Source: Pseudoscleropodium purum (Eukaryota > Streptophyta > Bryopsida > Hypnales > Brachytheciaceae). From it: a stretch of DNA of 64,000 nucleotides. How positions within the stretch are numbered: the stretch's first letter is position 1; each line of letters starts with the position of its first letter. The stretch spans positions 18,778,173-18,842,172 of the forward strand of contig OZ017798.1 in NCBI GenBank assembly GCA_963969395.1, given 5' to 3'. The translations under genes and the position numbers were made by a program. Below the pieces are notes generated by a model, which saw nothing but the letters and a program-made list of their open reading frames with translations, was not told the DNA's origin and made no database searches. Shown here in pieces: positions 25,067 through 37,700 of the stretch.

Positions 25067-25450
25067 ATGGCGAACTTGGAGAAGAAGAAGGTGGTCTTGT
25101 TTCCAAGAGTTTTCATGGCAATCCTAATGGCGGTAATCCTTGTCGTTGCGACAGAGGGTGCAGTGACTTCGTATAACCCAGCAAAGATTCCGGTGGATGG
25201 CGAAAGTCTAGCCGACATCACCCAAGCGGAGCAAAAGATTAGCATCACAACGCCCGTGGGGGGCTTGATGAGCGAGGATGTGAAGGATGGTGATGCGCTT
25301 GTCGTACTTCCTGGTGTTGGCAATGCTCCTGCAGTGAAGGTGGTTCCTGTCCCTCGAGAGTCCGGCGATTTTGACCAGAAGAAGGTGGATTCTGCCTTGC
25401 CCCCTGATTTCGACCGGCATGGCCCGGGTTATGCTGAGCCTCGAAACTGA
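25067..25450 (+). CDS. Small secreted protein of unknown family, copy 2, 127 aa
   Basis: Paralog of the gene at 20285. ATG 25067 begins MANLEKKKVVLFPRVFMAIL, a basic n-region followed by a hydrophobic core to VVATEGA. The shared motifs YNPAKIPV, DGESL, ITQAEQKISIT, VGNAPA and VVPVP are kept. Relative to copy 1 there is a deletion of about 12 residues between DGESLA and DITQAEQ. The C-terminus is longer, proline- and charge-rich (DFDRHGPGYAEPRN), and unrelated to copy 1. The upstream CAACACTAAAAGTG block is conserved with copy 1, and TAAATAAAAGC at ~25016 is TATA-like. Function is unknown. Confidence 0.7.
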   Translation: MANLEKKKVVLFPRVFMAILMAVILVVATEGAVTSYNPAKIPVDGESLADITQAEQKISITTPVGGLMSEDVKDGDALVVLPGVGNAPAVKVVPVPRESGDFDQKKVDSALPPDFDRHGPGYAEPRN

Positions 25451-26238
25451 GGAGTAAATTTCACCTTGGTTCCGGCCATCTCCGAGCAGCATAATAATTT
25501 CTCTTTCTCTAGTTCGATGTGAAAGTTTTCTACCTCCTCCATGACATTTTAGGGCCATCTGACATGAACCCTCAAAAATTATGGGCCAATTCCGACCCTA
25601 TTTTGATTCCTTACAATGTCCTTTTATCACAAAATATCAGCCCTGGGAATGGAGGCTGGTCGTCATTCAAATGTCGACAGTTTTAGCTAATAAAAGAATG
25701 TCATGTCTGTACAGAAGTTCGCATTCATAGATGGCATTGTATTTGCAGCGAGCTTGCAACGACACACTGAATGCAGTTCTGGTATTAGAGCACACAGATA
25801 ATTGGTCTCGTCTTAATGACTAGTGAATTACTTCCACTATGTTTCTCGTTTCAATCCCAATTTGAAATATGTGTGCTACTTTGCATGAGGTTGTTAAAAG
25901 AGTGAAGAGTTTGAAGAGATTATTAATGAAAATATGAGTTACTACTCTGCATTACCTGCTTGTCGCTGATGCCTAACCTCTTGGTACCTTTCACGAGTGA
26001 ATTAACAAAACTTTTTTACATTTGACTTACAGATGTCCTGCATGTTTCACCAACACTTCTCCCGCGCATCCTGTAAGACAGACCACATAATTATCACGTT
26101 TAGCATGTTGATGTTAGAGCACACATGGTTGATCGTTACATGTAGCTTACGAATGCTGAGGTAACAATTTGAAACCGAACTTTCAAAATAAATTGCGCTC
26201 TTGATTACCTAGACAATGAATTTTCATAATTGAATTAT
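25451..26238. other. Intergenic between convergent genes
   Basis: This holds the 3' flanks of the secreted-protein gene (+) and the Sec14-tail-like gene (-). I see no additional gene, RNA or repeat. Confidence 0.4.
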
Positions 26239-27595
26239 CTACGTCAGAGTCACATTGCTTGTGATATGTACCAGGCATTTGTATCCTTGCATGCGCTCTA
26301 ACACAGCATAGAGCTCTTGCTGTTTTGATAGAACAGAACTCAAGGTCTGCAAAACGTTTCAAATTTCAATCATATTATTTCAACTCTAGTACCAAACGAA
26401 AGGGTTCTATGTCAAAGCAGGGCATATTAGATCAGAATCCAACAAGACTGGAACCCACCTTTCTGGTATTAGCTACTTCGGTCTCAAGAATGCTGAGCTT
26501 TTGATCAGGATCAAGTTCAGGGTCCGAGTGCTTTGGCAATCTCTGAGTCTGTAATGGCCTCAGTTTATCAACTTCAGTTTCTAACTGCGATATCCTCCTC
26601 TGAAGGGGTTCATGCGGGTCAGAACGGAACCCCGAGTACAGGGATACCACTCTAGACAGAACGGACGATATTTGTACAAGAAATTGATACGGAATGCTTA
26701 TCGCTGAAAAGAAGAATTTTGCTACTGTTGATATGCACCAATTCAAACCACCTAGAACTCCACTGCTTGATTCTCCTACAAGGTGGCAAAACGAACATGG
26801 GTTAGTATCACTAGACTAGTGGGAAAACTTTGGACGATTTCAACATCTCTCTCTGTCCTTACTTAGCTGAGAATGTTGCAACCTATTGGATTACATTATG
26901 CATAAAATGTTTGCTATTTGTGTGTCAAATCTCTGGGAGGATCGTACTGTGCTGAGGTTCATCAATGTGACATAAAACAGCATGGCCTTCTGGTCCTCCA
27001 ACGTTATGATCCTCCTGCCTTCAGCCAATATCATGGTTGTGTATTATTCCATACTGTTAGCTTTGCAAGATCGACCGCTTCTTGAATCTCTCAATCATGT
27101 TTGTGCATTTAAGAAATTTATACACTTCAGCGGTGAGACCCAAATCCATATTCTCAAACGAATACAATTGTAGGAACGCAGAATGTACAAACAGGGAAGG
27201 GTTAAACTCACGAGCTTACGAGCAGGCAATTCAGGGGTTGATGTGTTAGACCCACTCACTCCAGCTCCAGAGTTATGATCCAATGTGGTGGCCACATCTT
27301 TCCCCTGTTGAAAATAATTTTTTTGAGCTCAATTAATCAATCAAATGATCTTTCAGGAATTTGCATTTCTATCATTGATGCCAAACGTATAAATCGATGG
27401 GCATCACAGCTTACATACCTTGAAATCATCAAGAGGTGGATCTTCCTCTACTTTGTCTTTCACAATGGTCGCAACTTCTTCAACTTTTTCAACCTGTTCG
27501 CCATTTCCGAAAAATTTCATGGAGGCTGGAGGTTTGTTGATGCTGGGACTCTTGTTCAAATCCTTCGATTCGTGGTGCTTTTTTATCACTTTCAT
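26239..27595 (-). CDS. Four-exon gene resembling the C-terminal tail of Sec14-nodulin (SFH) proteins, 228 aa
   Basis: Exons 27595-27419, 27304-27220, 26775-26459 and 26346-26239 join in frame with GT-AG borders (donors GTATGT, GTAAGC, GTGGGT). ATG 27595 has an in-frame upstream stop. The N-terminal third is polar. A hydrophobic stretch (WCISTVAKFFFSAIS, then FLVQISSVLSRVVSLY) is followed by LQRRISQLETEVDKLR and KLSILETEVANTRKTLSSVL, then SKQQELYAVLE. The last blocks resemble the tail of plant SFH phosphatidylinositol-transfer proteins, where a hydrophobic patch precedes two short coiled segments and a QEELL-like end. The Sec14 lipid-binding domain itself is absent here. It could be an independent short gene, a truncated SFH copy or a separate membrane-associated coiled-coil protein. 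Confidence 0.55.
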
Positions 27596-28349
27596 CTTTG
27601 CATTGAATTCTCTTTCTCTCCTTCAATGGCCATGACGAATGCCAACGGATCCTTTGTGCAGCTTGGCATGTTAGTCACTGTCAATTACGTCTTCCTTTGC
27701 CCTGAAACCTTTAAATGCATAAATCTCGAATGGACAATCTCGCATCCATATTAGGAGGTGAAAGAACCTGCAGAAAATACATCATTAACTTCAAAAAACA
27801 GTAGAAAGGCTAAAATGAATATGCTACTAACACAATCATCCCACTGTAACAACATCAAAGTCACTGTTCAGATTTTAGGGTTTACCTGTGCATACTCGGA
27901 AAAGCTCCAAATACACACCATTTAGCGTCTAACTTCAGGTCATAGCAAGACTTTCTAAATACCCATCTTCATGGAAAGATCGAAACCCTCAACGTCAGAT
28001 GCAAATTAGCCATCAAAATTAGGGTTTCTGGAAGCAACCCTCTCACGTGCTGACAGGGATGCGAGTCTGTCAAAATAGCTTTGAAACTAGAGCCACAACT
28101 ACTGATGGAGAATGTGTGGCAGCGTGCAGAGGCTCAGAAGGACATCAATGGAGCGTGGGATTGTTGAAAAATGAGGCAGTTGATAAGTTTTAGGGTTTCT
28201 GTAAAGCTGCATTCCGCAGGAAAAGCAACACTGACCCCAAATACTCCATGGAACAACTTACTGTGTCTGACAGGCTGCTTTACTAGATGACTTCAATTTC
28301 AGTACGAACTCTGAGCTGTGAGCATCAGAGGCTCAAGTTACTAAGCTGC

Positions 28350-28745
28350 AGAGTGCAGAGTAGCCGACCCATTTCCAACTACTTAAGCAATTACACGTAT
28401 CTGGAGCGCGGGTTTCTTGAATGCGGAAATTTTCCCATGGACAGAAATAGAGTTTGGAAGGATTCCAGAATTTTTCAGAATTTTTTTCTCGAAACATTAT
28501 TACCATGAATTTTGAAGCTGAAGATTCTGTTCGACCCATACTGGTCATATAGGTCTTCCTATTTCCGACCAAGGGCCAAAAACAAAATCGACCAAGAGGG
28601 GCTGGTTGCAATCTTGAGAGACTTGTAGCCAATCATAAAGCGCCACAACTGTGCCAGGAAATGCGCCATAACTGATCACTATTCATCTGTATCATACTGC
28701 ACGGAAAGAGAGCAGCTTAAATTACACTGCCAAAATGGGGGGTGA
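28350..28745 (+). repeat. Dispersed repeat, better-preserved copy (sister at 2390-2750)
   Basis: Collinear with 2390-2750 but GC-richer. It may be closer to the ancestral sequence, because most differences read as C-to-T or G-to-A in the 2.4-kb copy. It ends with AAATGGGGGGTGATCAGAAA. No conserved frame. Confidence 0.7.
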
Positions 28746-28803
28746 TCAGAAATGAGTCGGCTTCTTCCAGAAAGTGCCAAATAGTAATTGTGTATGACAA
28801 TAA

Positions 28804-28851
28804 GGGAAGAAATGGTCCAACGGGAAGAAATGGCCCAACGGGAAGAAATGA
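28804..28851. repeat. 18-bp tandem repeat, three units
   Basis: GGGAAGAAATGG-CCAAC units begin at 28804, 28822 and 28840. It is a short microsatellite-like array next to the 3' end of the 28.35-kb repeat. Confidence 0.85.
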
Positions 28852-30053
28852 CAGAGAAGCACCTTCCTCAACCCTCCAGCCGCAACATACAAGTGCCAGC
28901 CACTTTCACTGCCATCGGATAACTTATGAGTGCAAGGAATAGAAGATTTCAGATGCTTTGATGATGTCGAAAAAGCCGCCCTCCCAATAAACGAAGTGAT
29001 TTGTGAATTTGCAAACGTGGCACGATGTCCTCAAATTTTCATTACATTCTTCAGAAAACTTTCGTTTCTATCAGCTGAAGGATCTTGACATTTCTTAGAG
29101 TACTTTCACACCAAATGAATTATCTTTCAGAGAAACCTCAATCCACACTATCAAGGCGGCCTCGCACCAACACTGAGACAGTCTCGGTCGTGTGCCTTTT
29201 GGAGTCGCAGCCTTCAATTGCGTGCTCCAATTTGAGACCCACTTCTCCAAACCCTAAATTTAGTTGTGACCCTAAATAGAACCTTATGACCGTTTGATGT
29301 GAGTGCAGACAAATGTAAGCTCTCAGGTGCTTAGTCAAAGAATCTCCTACTTGTGGTGAACTAATGTAGGGTCGTCACATACCACAGAAGTGGAAGACTT
29401 GTGAAGGATAAAGCGGAGACTGGAAAGGTGGAAGTGTGCATAAACATACTTGTATGGCTGTTACTGTGGCTTTGTGCCCGCCTGATTCTTAAGCTTCAAA
29501 GGTCCGAAATGGTCTAACTACGATTTATCGATACATCATGTGCACTCTGGTGATATCTGCAGTGAGTGACCTCACAGGCGAAGCCAGTTCTCTTCAATTT
29601 TCCACGAAGGGAGAATGTTCACATTAGATCTGAGAGCATCTCACAAGACCTGCCTTGTCTGCGCTTGAAACCAGTAAGCTCCGAAACCACACAAGCGCAA
29701 AACAGACAGACGGGTACCATCCATTTTGTGAACCCACCCACAGATTGAAATCAAAAATCAATAAATTTCCATTGTCAAATCACAGGCAGACGGCAAAAGG
29801 ATCCAACTACTTATTCTCGAAACGACACAGACTGCTCTCAGTCCCACGTCGATCTCCGCAGGGAGGTTTTATACTTCCAGCTTCCGATAGACATATATTT
29901 TATAACAGCAAGCTACTAATCGATTTATCTTACATCAAATTGTATATATATACTGATCGACCGACGTTTCTATATATATTACAATCGCCACATACATCCA
30001 GGCACAATTGAACTCTTATTTGGATGATGGGTTCCAATGCACCCTAATTCTCG

Positions 30054-31234
30054 TTAGTACCGATGCAGCCGTGCCAGCCAGTGCAGCGCTGAGGCATCCA
30101 GGAACACTGACAGACCCAGAAACGCGAAGCCGATGAAGCTGGCGATGATGGCGCCTTGCGTGTAATCGCAGAAGCGCGTCACGTAGTTGCAAAACGTGGG
30201 CCATTGGGCGCCCGTGTATTGCCCGTTCCGCGCGATTAACGCCACCGCTAACGCTGCCGAAGCCGCAGATATGATCGCCGCTGCCGCGAGCTGCACAAAT
30301 GGGGATCCATTACATACAAACACGTTCAATTCGTAATTTCTAACCTACACAACTTTTCTAGACCACATACGACCCTGTTGACTCTTTACATTTGGAAATT
30401 GTGTCCTAAATTGTCTCCCAAAGTGGTGTTAGAGAGGGTTGAGTGTCATTAAGTTTGCATTCCAGGTTAGGAAATATGACTGTAGTGGTAATTCTTGGCA
30501 ATCTCGTGGTGGGATTCTGAATTTTTAGGAGGCGAAAGAGGGGTTGCTGGCTCTAGTATAGGAATGTTGTGTGTTCAGGGTGTAAAATAGATTAGATAGA
30601 GAATGTTAATGCTAATACTAGGATATATCTGGAATGGAGAATATTCCACTTACAAAGTCGACGACTAATGTGAGGAATGCGGTTCCGGAATAGCTGAGAG
30701 GACCCCGGCGCGCGATTACAGAGGCGCAGGCCACAATGGCTGCCAGGACGGAGTATACGAACACCACGGAGTTCGCAATGACGAACCACCTGCAGCGCCA
30801 TCACCAAAATCAGCACAACCAGTTTAATTCTCTCAGCTCGTAAAGCTCTACGACGTCTTGCAGGAATTGATCAAAGCAGGCCATTGGGGAGGTTACAGCT
30901 CAAGAATACAGGATTTTGAAAAGCTATAATAGACAGAAATGCAAAACTAGCTAGGAAATTATATGAAAACGCAGCTCTGGGATTCTTCTTACTTGTAAGC
31001 GGGGTAGTCCCTCCATCGACCCCGGATGTAACCATAGGGCGTGTCGAGTCGGGTGTTGGCCCGCAGCATAACGATGACTGCCGCTGCAGTAGCCCCGGCA
31101 GTCAAGAGACGCAGGAGCAGGTTGGTGCAAGAGTGGAAGGAGCGGTGATGGCGGTGCCAGTAGTGGTGGTGGCCATCGCCATCTCCCGCGTACACGCCTT
31201 TCCGCGGCACGACCACCACTGGAGTGTCCGACAT
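30054..31234 (-). CDS. CASP-like (CASPL) four-TM membrane protein, 204 aa, three exons
   Basis: Exons 31234-30993, 30789-30654 and 30290-30054 join in phase with GTAAGA/GTAAGT donors and GCAG acceptors. The product has a polar, His-rich cytosolic N-terminus and four membrane segments: LLRLLTAGATAAAVIVML (TM1), WFVIANSVVFVYSVLAAIV (TM2), FLTLVVDFLAAAAIISAAS (TM3, with the conserved Asp of the family) and AIIASFIGFAFLGLSVF (TM4). A conserved Arg lies in TM1 and aromatic/Cys residues lie in the second extracellular loop (WPTFCNYVTRFCDYT). This matches the plant CASPL/MARVEL-like family, which forms plasma-membrane scaffolds; members are found throughout land plants. Length and two-intron structure are typical. 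The specific subgroup was not determined. Confidence 0.9.
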
Positions 31235-31261
31235 AGCTGGAGCTTCACCTCAACCCCTCCT

Positions 31262-31685
31262 GCAAAACACACACACACACAAACCTTAACTGAGTATACT
31301 CCAGATGTAAGTGAACTCCTAAAATTCGCACTCACACAGACTTTCAGAAAATTCGAAATACTCAACTGTAGATGTGAACTCCTAAAATTCACACCCACAC
31401 AGTCGTACAGAAACTTCCGCATACTCTAAGTGTGAACTCCTCAAATTCACGCCCTCACAAACTCACAGAAACGTCGTAACTGTGAACTCCTCACATTAAT
31501 TCACACCCCACACAGACGTACAGAAACTTCATAATACTGTAGAGGTGAACTCTCAAATTCATGCCCACGCAGACTCACCAATACTTCATAACACTCTAGC
31601 TCTGACCTCCTCAAACTCACACCCACGCAGACTCTCAAAACCTTCGTAATACTCTAGACACGAACTCTTCAAAATCACACCCGCT
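31262..31685. repeat. Imperfect ~58-bp tandem repeat upstream of CASPL, about seven units
   Basis: The recurring phrase GTGAACTCCT-AAATTCAC followed by CCCAC-CAGAC, CAGAAACTTC and ATACTCTAG starts at 31311, 31374, 31432, 31482, 31545, 31602 and 31660 (spacing 50-63). Units are diverged. The array begins ~30-80 bases upstream of the CASPL start codon, so it occupies its promoter or 5' UTR region. Confidence 0.85.
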
Positions 31686-33434
31686 TCGCCATAGCCGAGT
31701 GAATGATCGAGTGAGCAAACATACCCACTCCGACTGGTCACGCTCGTGTTTGCAAGACAGACAGGTTCCAGAAGCTTGAGGAGTTTACAAGTACCTGAAT
31801 GCAGTGCAGCGATGGTCCTCACTTGAATGTGCAAAGATTCAGGAGTGGAGAGGGGGGCTGGCTGTCATGACAATGAGGAAAAGCGGAGCGAGGTTGAGCT
31901 AGTTCCTAGTGCAAATGAGTAACTTGGCTTCAATAATTGGAGGTCGAAGTTCCGATCACCAGCATCTCGATGTGCTGCCTGCCCCCCACGATTTGTCGTC
32001 ACTGACGACGTAGGCGCCCTGATTGAGGGAATTGTCAGGACTAGTGTGATGAGTGTGTGATCGAATCTGCAGCTGCACTGATTTGGACTAATAGTGTGAG
32101 CGAGAGTGAGAGGGGGGGAGTTAGCGTCACCGTTGAAAATGGCTACAAAATTTTAGCTTTGTGGAAATGGGTCCAATGCGGTGTTATTTTAACCTGCACT
32201 AATTCTAGAGAGTGTGACTTTGGTAAATTAGTGTCACAGGCACTGTTAGTATAAATCAGTGTAGCCGTTCCTTGAATGTCCGTAGACTGGGTTATTATTA
32301 TCAGCAGCAGTCGCATGGGACATTGCAGCAGCACTTCTGAAAAAAAGTTCTTTGGAAGACTCGGTCGACGGCGTTGGAAGAGAGTATCATGTGAATGATG
32401 AGTGAGTACTGTAGCAGACATGCATCTGTTTGCTAATAGTCGGCTGCGAAGGTACTGTGGCAGTGCCTGTGCAGGTCTTTTACTCAATGCCACATTTAAA
32501 CGAATCAAATATAATTTTCTTTTTGAAATTTCAAAACTTTCTCAGTAAATGATACGATGCTCTGTTTACAGTACATTAAAAAAAATTGCAAAGTATTAGG
32601 TCAAAATTTAGTAGGTGATGTTTGGGAAATTTAGAATTCCGAAGAAACAATGAGAAGTAATGCATTGGGGTATGCAAACTAGTGCATTACACTATGCAAA
32701 TGCTCCTTGTCTACGATCACCAATACTCCAAAAGCAACACCTACATTTGGACCATATAGGAGCACTGCAACCTAAACATTGATTAAGCTAGAAGTACGCA
32801 ATCCAAACATGAGAGTCACTGTGCGACATTCTAGGGTCAATTTTTTGAGCCAATCCTCAAAAAATTCATAATTTATTCATATGGAATCCAAACAATGCAT
32901 GTTAAAGTGCATTGGAAATCCACTTCCACTATACATTGAATCCAACAAAAGTAGTAAATTTCGTGTTGAATATTTGTAACTACGCTTTGTCAGTTGCCGA
33001 ATTACAAAAATTAGCATCAAATTATGGGTGCTCTTCAATTCCACTTCCCTTAGGACTGAGTCCGCAACGTATGATTCAGTCTCTCCATCCAGTGTGCACT
33101 GATTTACTTTCCTGGCACCACTCACTCAGCCTCAATCAGTACGTTAAAAAGTTGTGTGCGAAGGGAATCCACGAGAAAAGGAGAAGACAAAAGGTCCCAC
33201 AAACAAAGACTGAGCGAGGCCACTGTTAAGTTTAAGCTAGTCTCGTACCTCCCTCCCAACTTCCGAAAACGGACAGCAGCAGGGAGACAGTGTGCGCGGA
33301 ATTTTCTACTCCACTCCATGCATGCAGTATAATGCAACAGTGCCGCACACTGCGACTTTCATTGAGAAGCTTTTCAGTTGAGTACAGTAGTGATAGGACG
33401 TGGATAACCCAAACTCTCTCTGACTTCACCCCAT

Positions 33435-33470
33435 GTTAAGGAAGGTTAAGGAAGGTTAAGGAAGGTAAGG
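33435..33470. repeat. 10-bp tandem repeat (GTTAAGGAAG)
   Basis: Three exact GTTAAGGAAG units starting at 33435, 33445 and 33455, followed by GTAAGG. Confidence 0.9.
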
Positions 33471-33749
33471 CCTGTCTAAGTGAGAACTAAAGGAGCGCGT
33501 GTCGGAGTGCTTTTTCCAGTCGCACAATTTCTGGACATTTTGGAGTTCGATCGTCCTTTCAAGTCTTGCATTGATTTGAGGATCTTCAAGTTACCTGAAT
33601 TCTACACTAAGGTAAGAGGTCCATAAAGCGCTCAGGCTCTAAAATCGTCCACCTTTTGAAATGTACACGATTTGTACATGTTTCTTTTTCATTGTATCAA
33701 CAATGTACAAATAATTTACATTTCAGGAGGTGGGCGATTCCAGAAGCCC

Positions 33750-33930
33750 ACTGCATCAGAACTTCAAAAATTCATAACTAATTCCAGAAAGCTCCAAAAA
33801 TTATGAAACAACTTAGATAAGATGCAGATTTCACTTGTCTTTCAAGGATAATTTACTGGGAAATATTTCAAGAAGTTTCACCTCCCCGAAATCAGTTCCA
33901 GCTCTTAAATGGGCGATTTATGGACTGCTT
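33750..33930 (+). repeat. Dispersed repeat copy related to 23780-23990
   Basis: Shares ordered blocks with 23780-23990 (see that entry). A 78-codon open frame here (from 33835) overlaps the repeat and shows no domain, so it is not called as a gene. Confidence 0.6.
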
Positions 33931-34777
33931 ACCTTATTTGCACTGCCTCATGCTGGGGTCATACAGGGAGAAAAAACTCAGTCTCTGGTTCAAAACCATC
34001 TGGTTGCAGATGCAGGTTTGGGGCAATCAAAAAGAATCTTTAATTTTGCAGACGCAGGTTTCAGGCAATGAAAAAAAGAATCTTTAATGCGGTGACTACT
34101 ATAAGTTCAAAGTTGCAATCTATTGATTGTAGCAATAGCAAAGGTATGTCCTTAATTAGTGGTAAAGAGTGTTGTTACTAAGGGTCTTACTTAGTGTTAA
34201 AGAGGAACAAATTTAGATGTACTTATGTATGGGATTCAAATTGCAAGCATCATCTTTAACAACATGTGTGAACATACCTTTGAGGTAAACATGCCTATTA
34301 TCAATGAAATTTACTATCTAGGTACCTTGAAAAAGTTATTTGTCAACTCACATAATTTTTTTGGAGGTTGAGGAGATTGAGAGAAGCCATTTACAAATAG
34401 AATCAAGACATTCTGACAAGAAATGAATTTTTTGTGATTTTTCGAAGTTTGTTGGGACTAAATTGGTAAAGCATAGGTAACCTATGGATGCTAAACCACA
34501 TGTTGGTGTGTCCCCTCTCCAAGTGCATTGTCATAATGCTAATTGAGGGCTACTAAGATTGTAGTAAATGAATGGCTTGGAGGGAGGTAGTGAGTGGTAG
34601 TAATAGAAAACTACTTACAAACAAATGATAAGGTGCCTAAAAAGCATTTGAGATAAAAAAAATTATAATTTGTTTTTTTTATACTATAGGGTACCAAAAT
34701 GCCATGATATATCTTCAAACTACTATAGGATATTAAAAAAAAATAGGTTCAATTAGAAAAAAATTAGACTTAGGATA

Positions 34778-34794
34778 CCCCCCCCCCCCCCCCC
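34778..34794. repeat. C17 homopolymer followed by TCCCC and a T tract
   Basis: Seventeen consecutive C on the + strand, then T, CCCC, TTTT and an AT-rich stretch with T9. The minus strand is G-rich and could form a G-quadruplex. Assembly length may be unreliable here. Confidence 0.9.
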
Positions 34795-37700
34795 TCCCCT
34801 TTTAATTTTTTTTTTGGACCAAAAGTATTAAATGTTGCTACTTTGTGAGTGGCATATTCAAAGTGTTCAAAGTGCATATTCAAAATGCCACTATATAAGT
34901 GCATTTATGGTGTTTTAGGATTCTAGTTTAGATTACAAATCCCATTTACTAATTTCAATTGAAAACGTATTGAATTTCATGGGTTTAGAAAAATGCAATG
35001 GAAAGTTAAAATTATAGTAAGATAGTATATGATATATTCATGGCATTTAGAAATTAAAGTTTATATATGCCCCCTTTCTAATTATGAACCAAATAAGAAA
35101 AAATATGTAATCATAGAGTGCCAAAAAAAATAGCAAACAAAAGATAATACCCCCTTATAAATTAGTAGGTGTTTGCACGTATATCCTTATTTTTTCCACA
35201 AACTATAATCCCCGAGCTGAACTTTTAAATACACAATAATACACACATCTATCCTATTATTTTAGTGAACTAACAATTATAAATCATTCTCCCTCTCAAC
35301 TATTGAATGTAAGGTTCCTTTTTAATTGTATAATAATACTTGTGTGAATTGTTCTAATTAACTTCCTAGAATCCTAGGGGAAACTACTTCATTTTAATAA
35401 ATTTGGTATTTCTTGCAATGTATTTAGAATACATTGGAAGACAATCACAATAGAAGATGAATTTTGGAGATGCTTCATTGAAAAGTACTTTGGTGATTTC
35501 ATAAATTATTATAAAATAGATTAGTTCACATAGTTTTGTGCATTTGTTTGAGGCTTATGAAGATTATTTATAAATAGATTTCTCATTGAATAAGAAATAT
35601 TCTAGGAAGACATTAAACTAACTAATTATTTTTTTATAAGAATTTTGTGAGACATATGTGACATATAAAGCTATGATGTGAAAATTATTTATTTTTAAAT
35701 ATAGTGGATTTCCAATAAGTAAGTATTAAGTTGTTATACAAGAATTTGATTCTTACAAAAAGTGCCATAATGTAAATAAACCAACCAAATATACTTTTTG
35801 ACATTGAACTAAGATTATGTAGATGTAAATTCCTTTAAGATCTTTTAATTGTAAAGGTAAATAAAGGTTGATTTGATTTGATTTCAATAGACACAATGAC
35901 TAATTAATACCTATTTCAAATCATCATTATTTATAAATCAAAATAATAATAAATTGAACAACACATAAGTGCCATCAGTTTAAAGTATTTGAATTATGTC
36001 ACTCGTACCCAAATCAATCATTGTGCGATCTATATTACAATACAAGAAGAAAAAAGATAGATTTCCATCGTCACACTTGCCTCGAGCTCTCAAAGAATTG
36101 TAAAGCGATATCACTAGTCTAATATATAATATGAAGGGTAAACTTAAAGCCTACCATTTCAAAGAATTTTTCAAATAATTATTGGATTGTGTAACATTTT
36201 ATTAGTTGAAATTTGTTGTCAATTGTATTCAAATTGTCTAATATTTAAACTAATATCTATTCTATATAGAATCATGGTGAGTGTTGTCCTTTAACCACTA
36301 AGTGCCTAACTAACCATATATGGTCGATTTGAAAAAATTGAAATCTTAGGTTCATTTTGGTGTGGGCAGTTAAATTTGTTGTACCATTTAAAAAAAATTC
36401 ATGCAATTTTCAGGATTAACTATGGAAAACTTTTATTTTTCAAAAGGTACATATTTGATTGTTGAGAGGTCTCTAAAGCCATATATGTCCATTAGTGGAA
36501 GTGTAAAGCTTGCTAATTTTACTTCATTTTCCAACTTTGAGCAATTTCACTTGATTTGAAATCTAAAAACTTGTATTTATCCATTAGCATTGAAAATGGT
36601 CCCAATAGAAAGAGCAAAGTGTTTTCATGGTTTTCACCAATTGAATTTTTTTTTAAGTCATGATTTGGATTTATTTGTGATTTATACTTATAAAAAAAAA
36701 TTGTAACTCTACAATGGCAAGGTGGATTGTGTAATGAGTTTAATAGCCTTTTGTACAAAATTAAGTTTTTTGAAAGTGCAAATGTTTTAGTGTGCTAACA
36801 CAATTTGTAGTTGTTCATGTCACCTCCAATCCCAAAAAACTTTTATGTGCGAATTTTGGAAACATTGTAGAGATGGGCAACATACTAAAAATTAAAAAAG
36901 CATACATTTCTCTTGTTATGGTCTCACAACTCTTATGCAATTTTCACTCAAAATTGGTGTGTATACTAATAAACAAACTCTTAAAACATTCGTATAAATA
37001 GATTTTGGAAAAAAAAAAATTGCTTCATTGGAGATAACTATAAGTCCATACTCTTTTTTCATAGTCAAAACACACTGGAAAATGCTTGGGCATTTAGGAA
37101 TTAATATCTCTCCACCATTGTAGAAGGTATTATACCCTATCATTATTGAAATATCTCCTTAGTTTAAAATGTATTATTAAGACTTAGTAGTATTTTGATC
37201 TAATGGAAGATTTTTGTTTCAAGCAAGTCTAAACAACAATTTGCAATAAGTCTAAACAACAATTTAGAGTCATCATTGGTAAAGACAACCATAGTCTCAA
37301 TGGAAGACCTGTAATCAAGATGATGTGAATTATTCTAAAATTTCTTTGATGGATTGATGGAATACATCAACTTTTGAAGTAGAGAGGCTCAAGACTGCTA
37401 TTGGATGCATCTAATTGCTAAATTATACTTTTGAATTGAGAACATTTAGGCTTACATTGAATGAACATTATGGATTAAAAACCTCTAGTCTCTATCTCAA
37501 CCAAATTTGCAACATGCATAGTTATGTACTTTAGTTGGTTGGTCACTTAATCTAAAACAAGCACACCTAATATAATAAGGTCATATTGTCAATGTTGCCT
37601 ATATTTGTAGAATTGGCAATCGTATAGTAGATTCAAATAAAGGTATATTCTTTAACCTTGTTGTCATGTGACATTATGATTTTTTTCTTCTTGAGAACAA

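Larger units (their letters stand above)
27596..30053. other. Intergenic, includes a GC-richer dispersed repeat copy
   Basis: This is the upstream region of the 26.2-kb gene and the 3' flank of CASPL. It includes the repeat copy at 28350-28745 and an 18-bp tandem repeat at 28804-28851. Several short open frames (for example at 29085 and 29655) have no recognisable domain and are not supported by splice logic. Confidence 0.4.

Noticed and set aside
31262..31685. CRISPR-like look of regularly spaced repeats
   Set aside because: Units are contiguous and diverged without unique spacers, and the context is a plant promoter. It is a minisatellite-like array.
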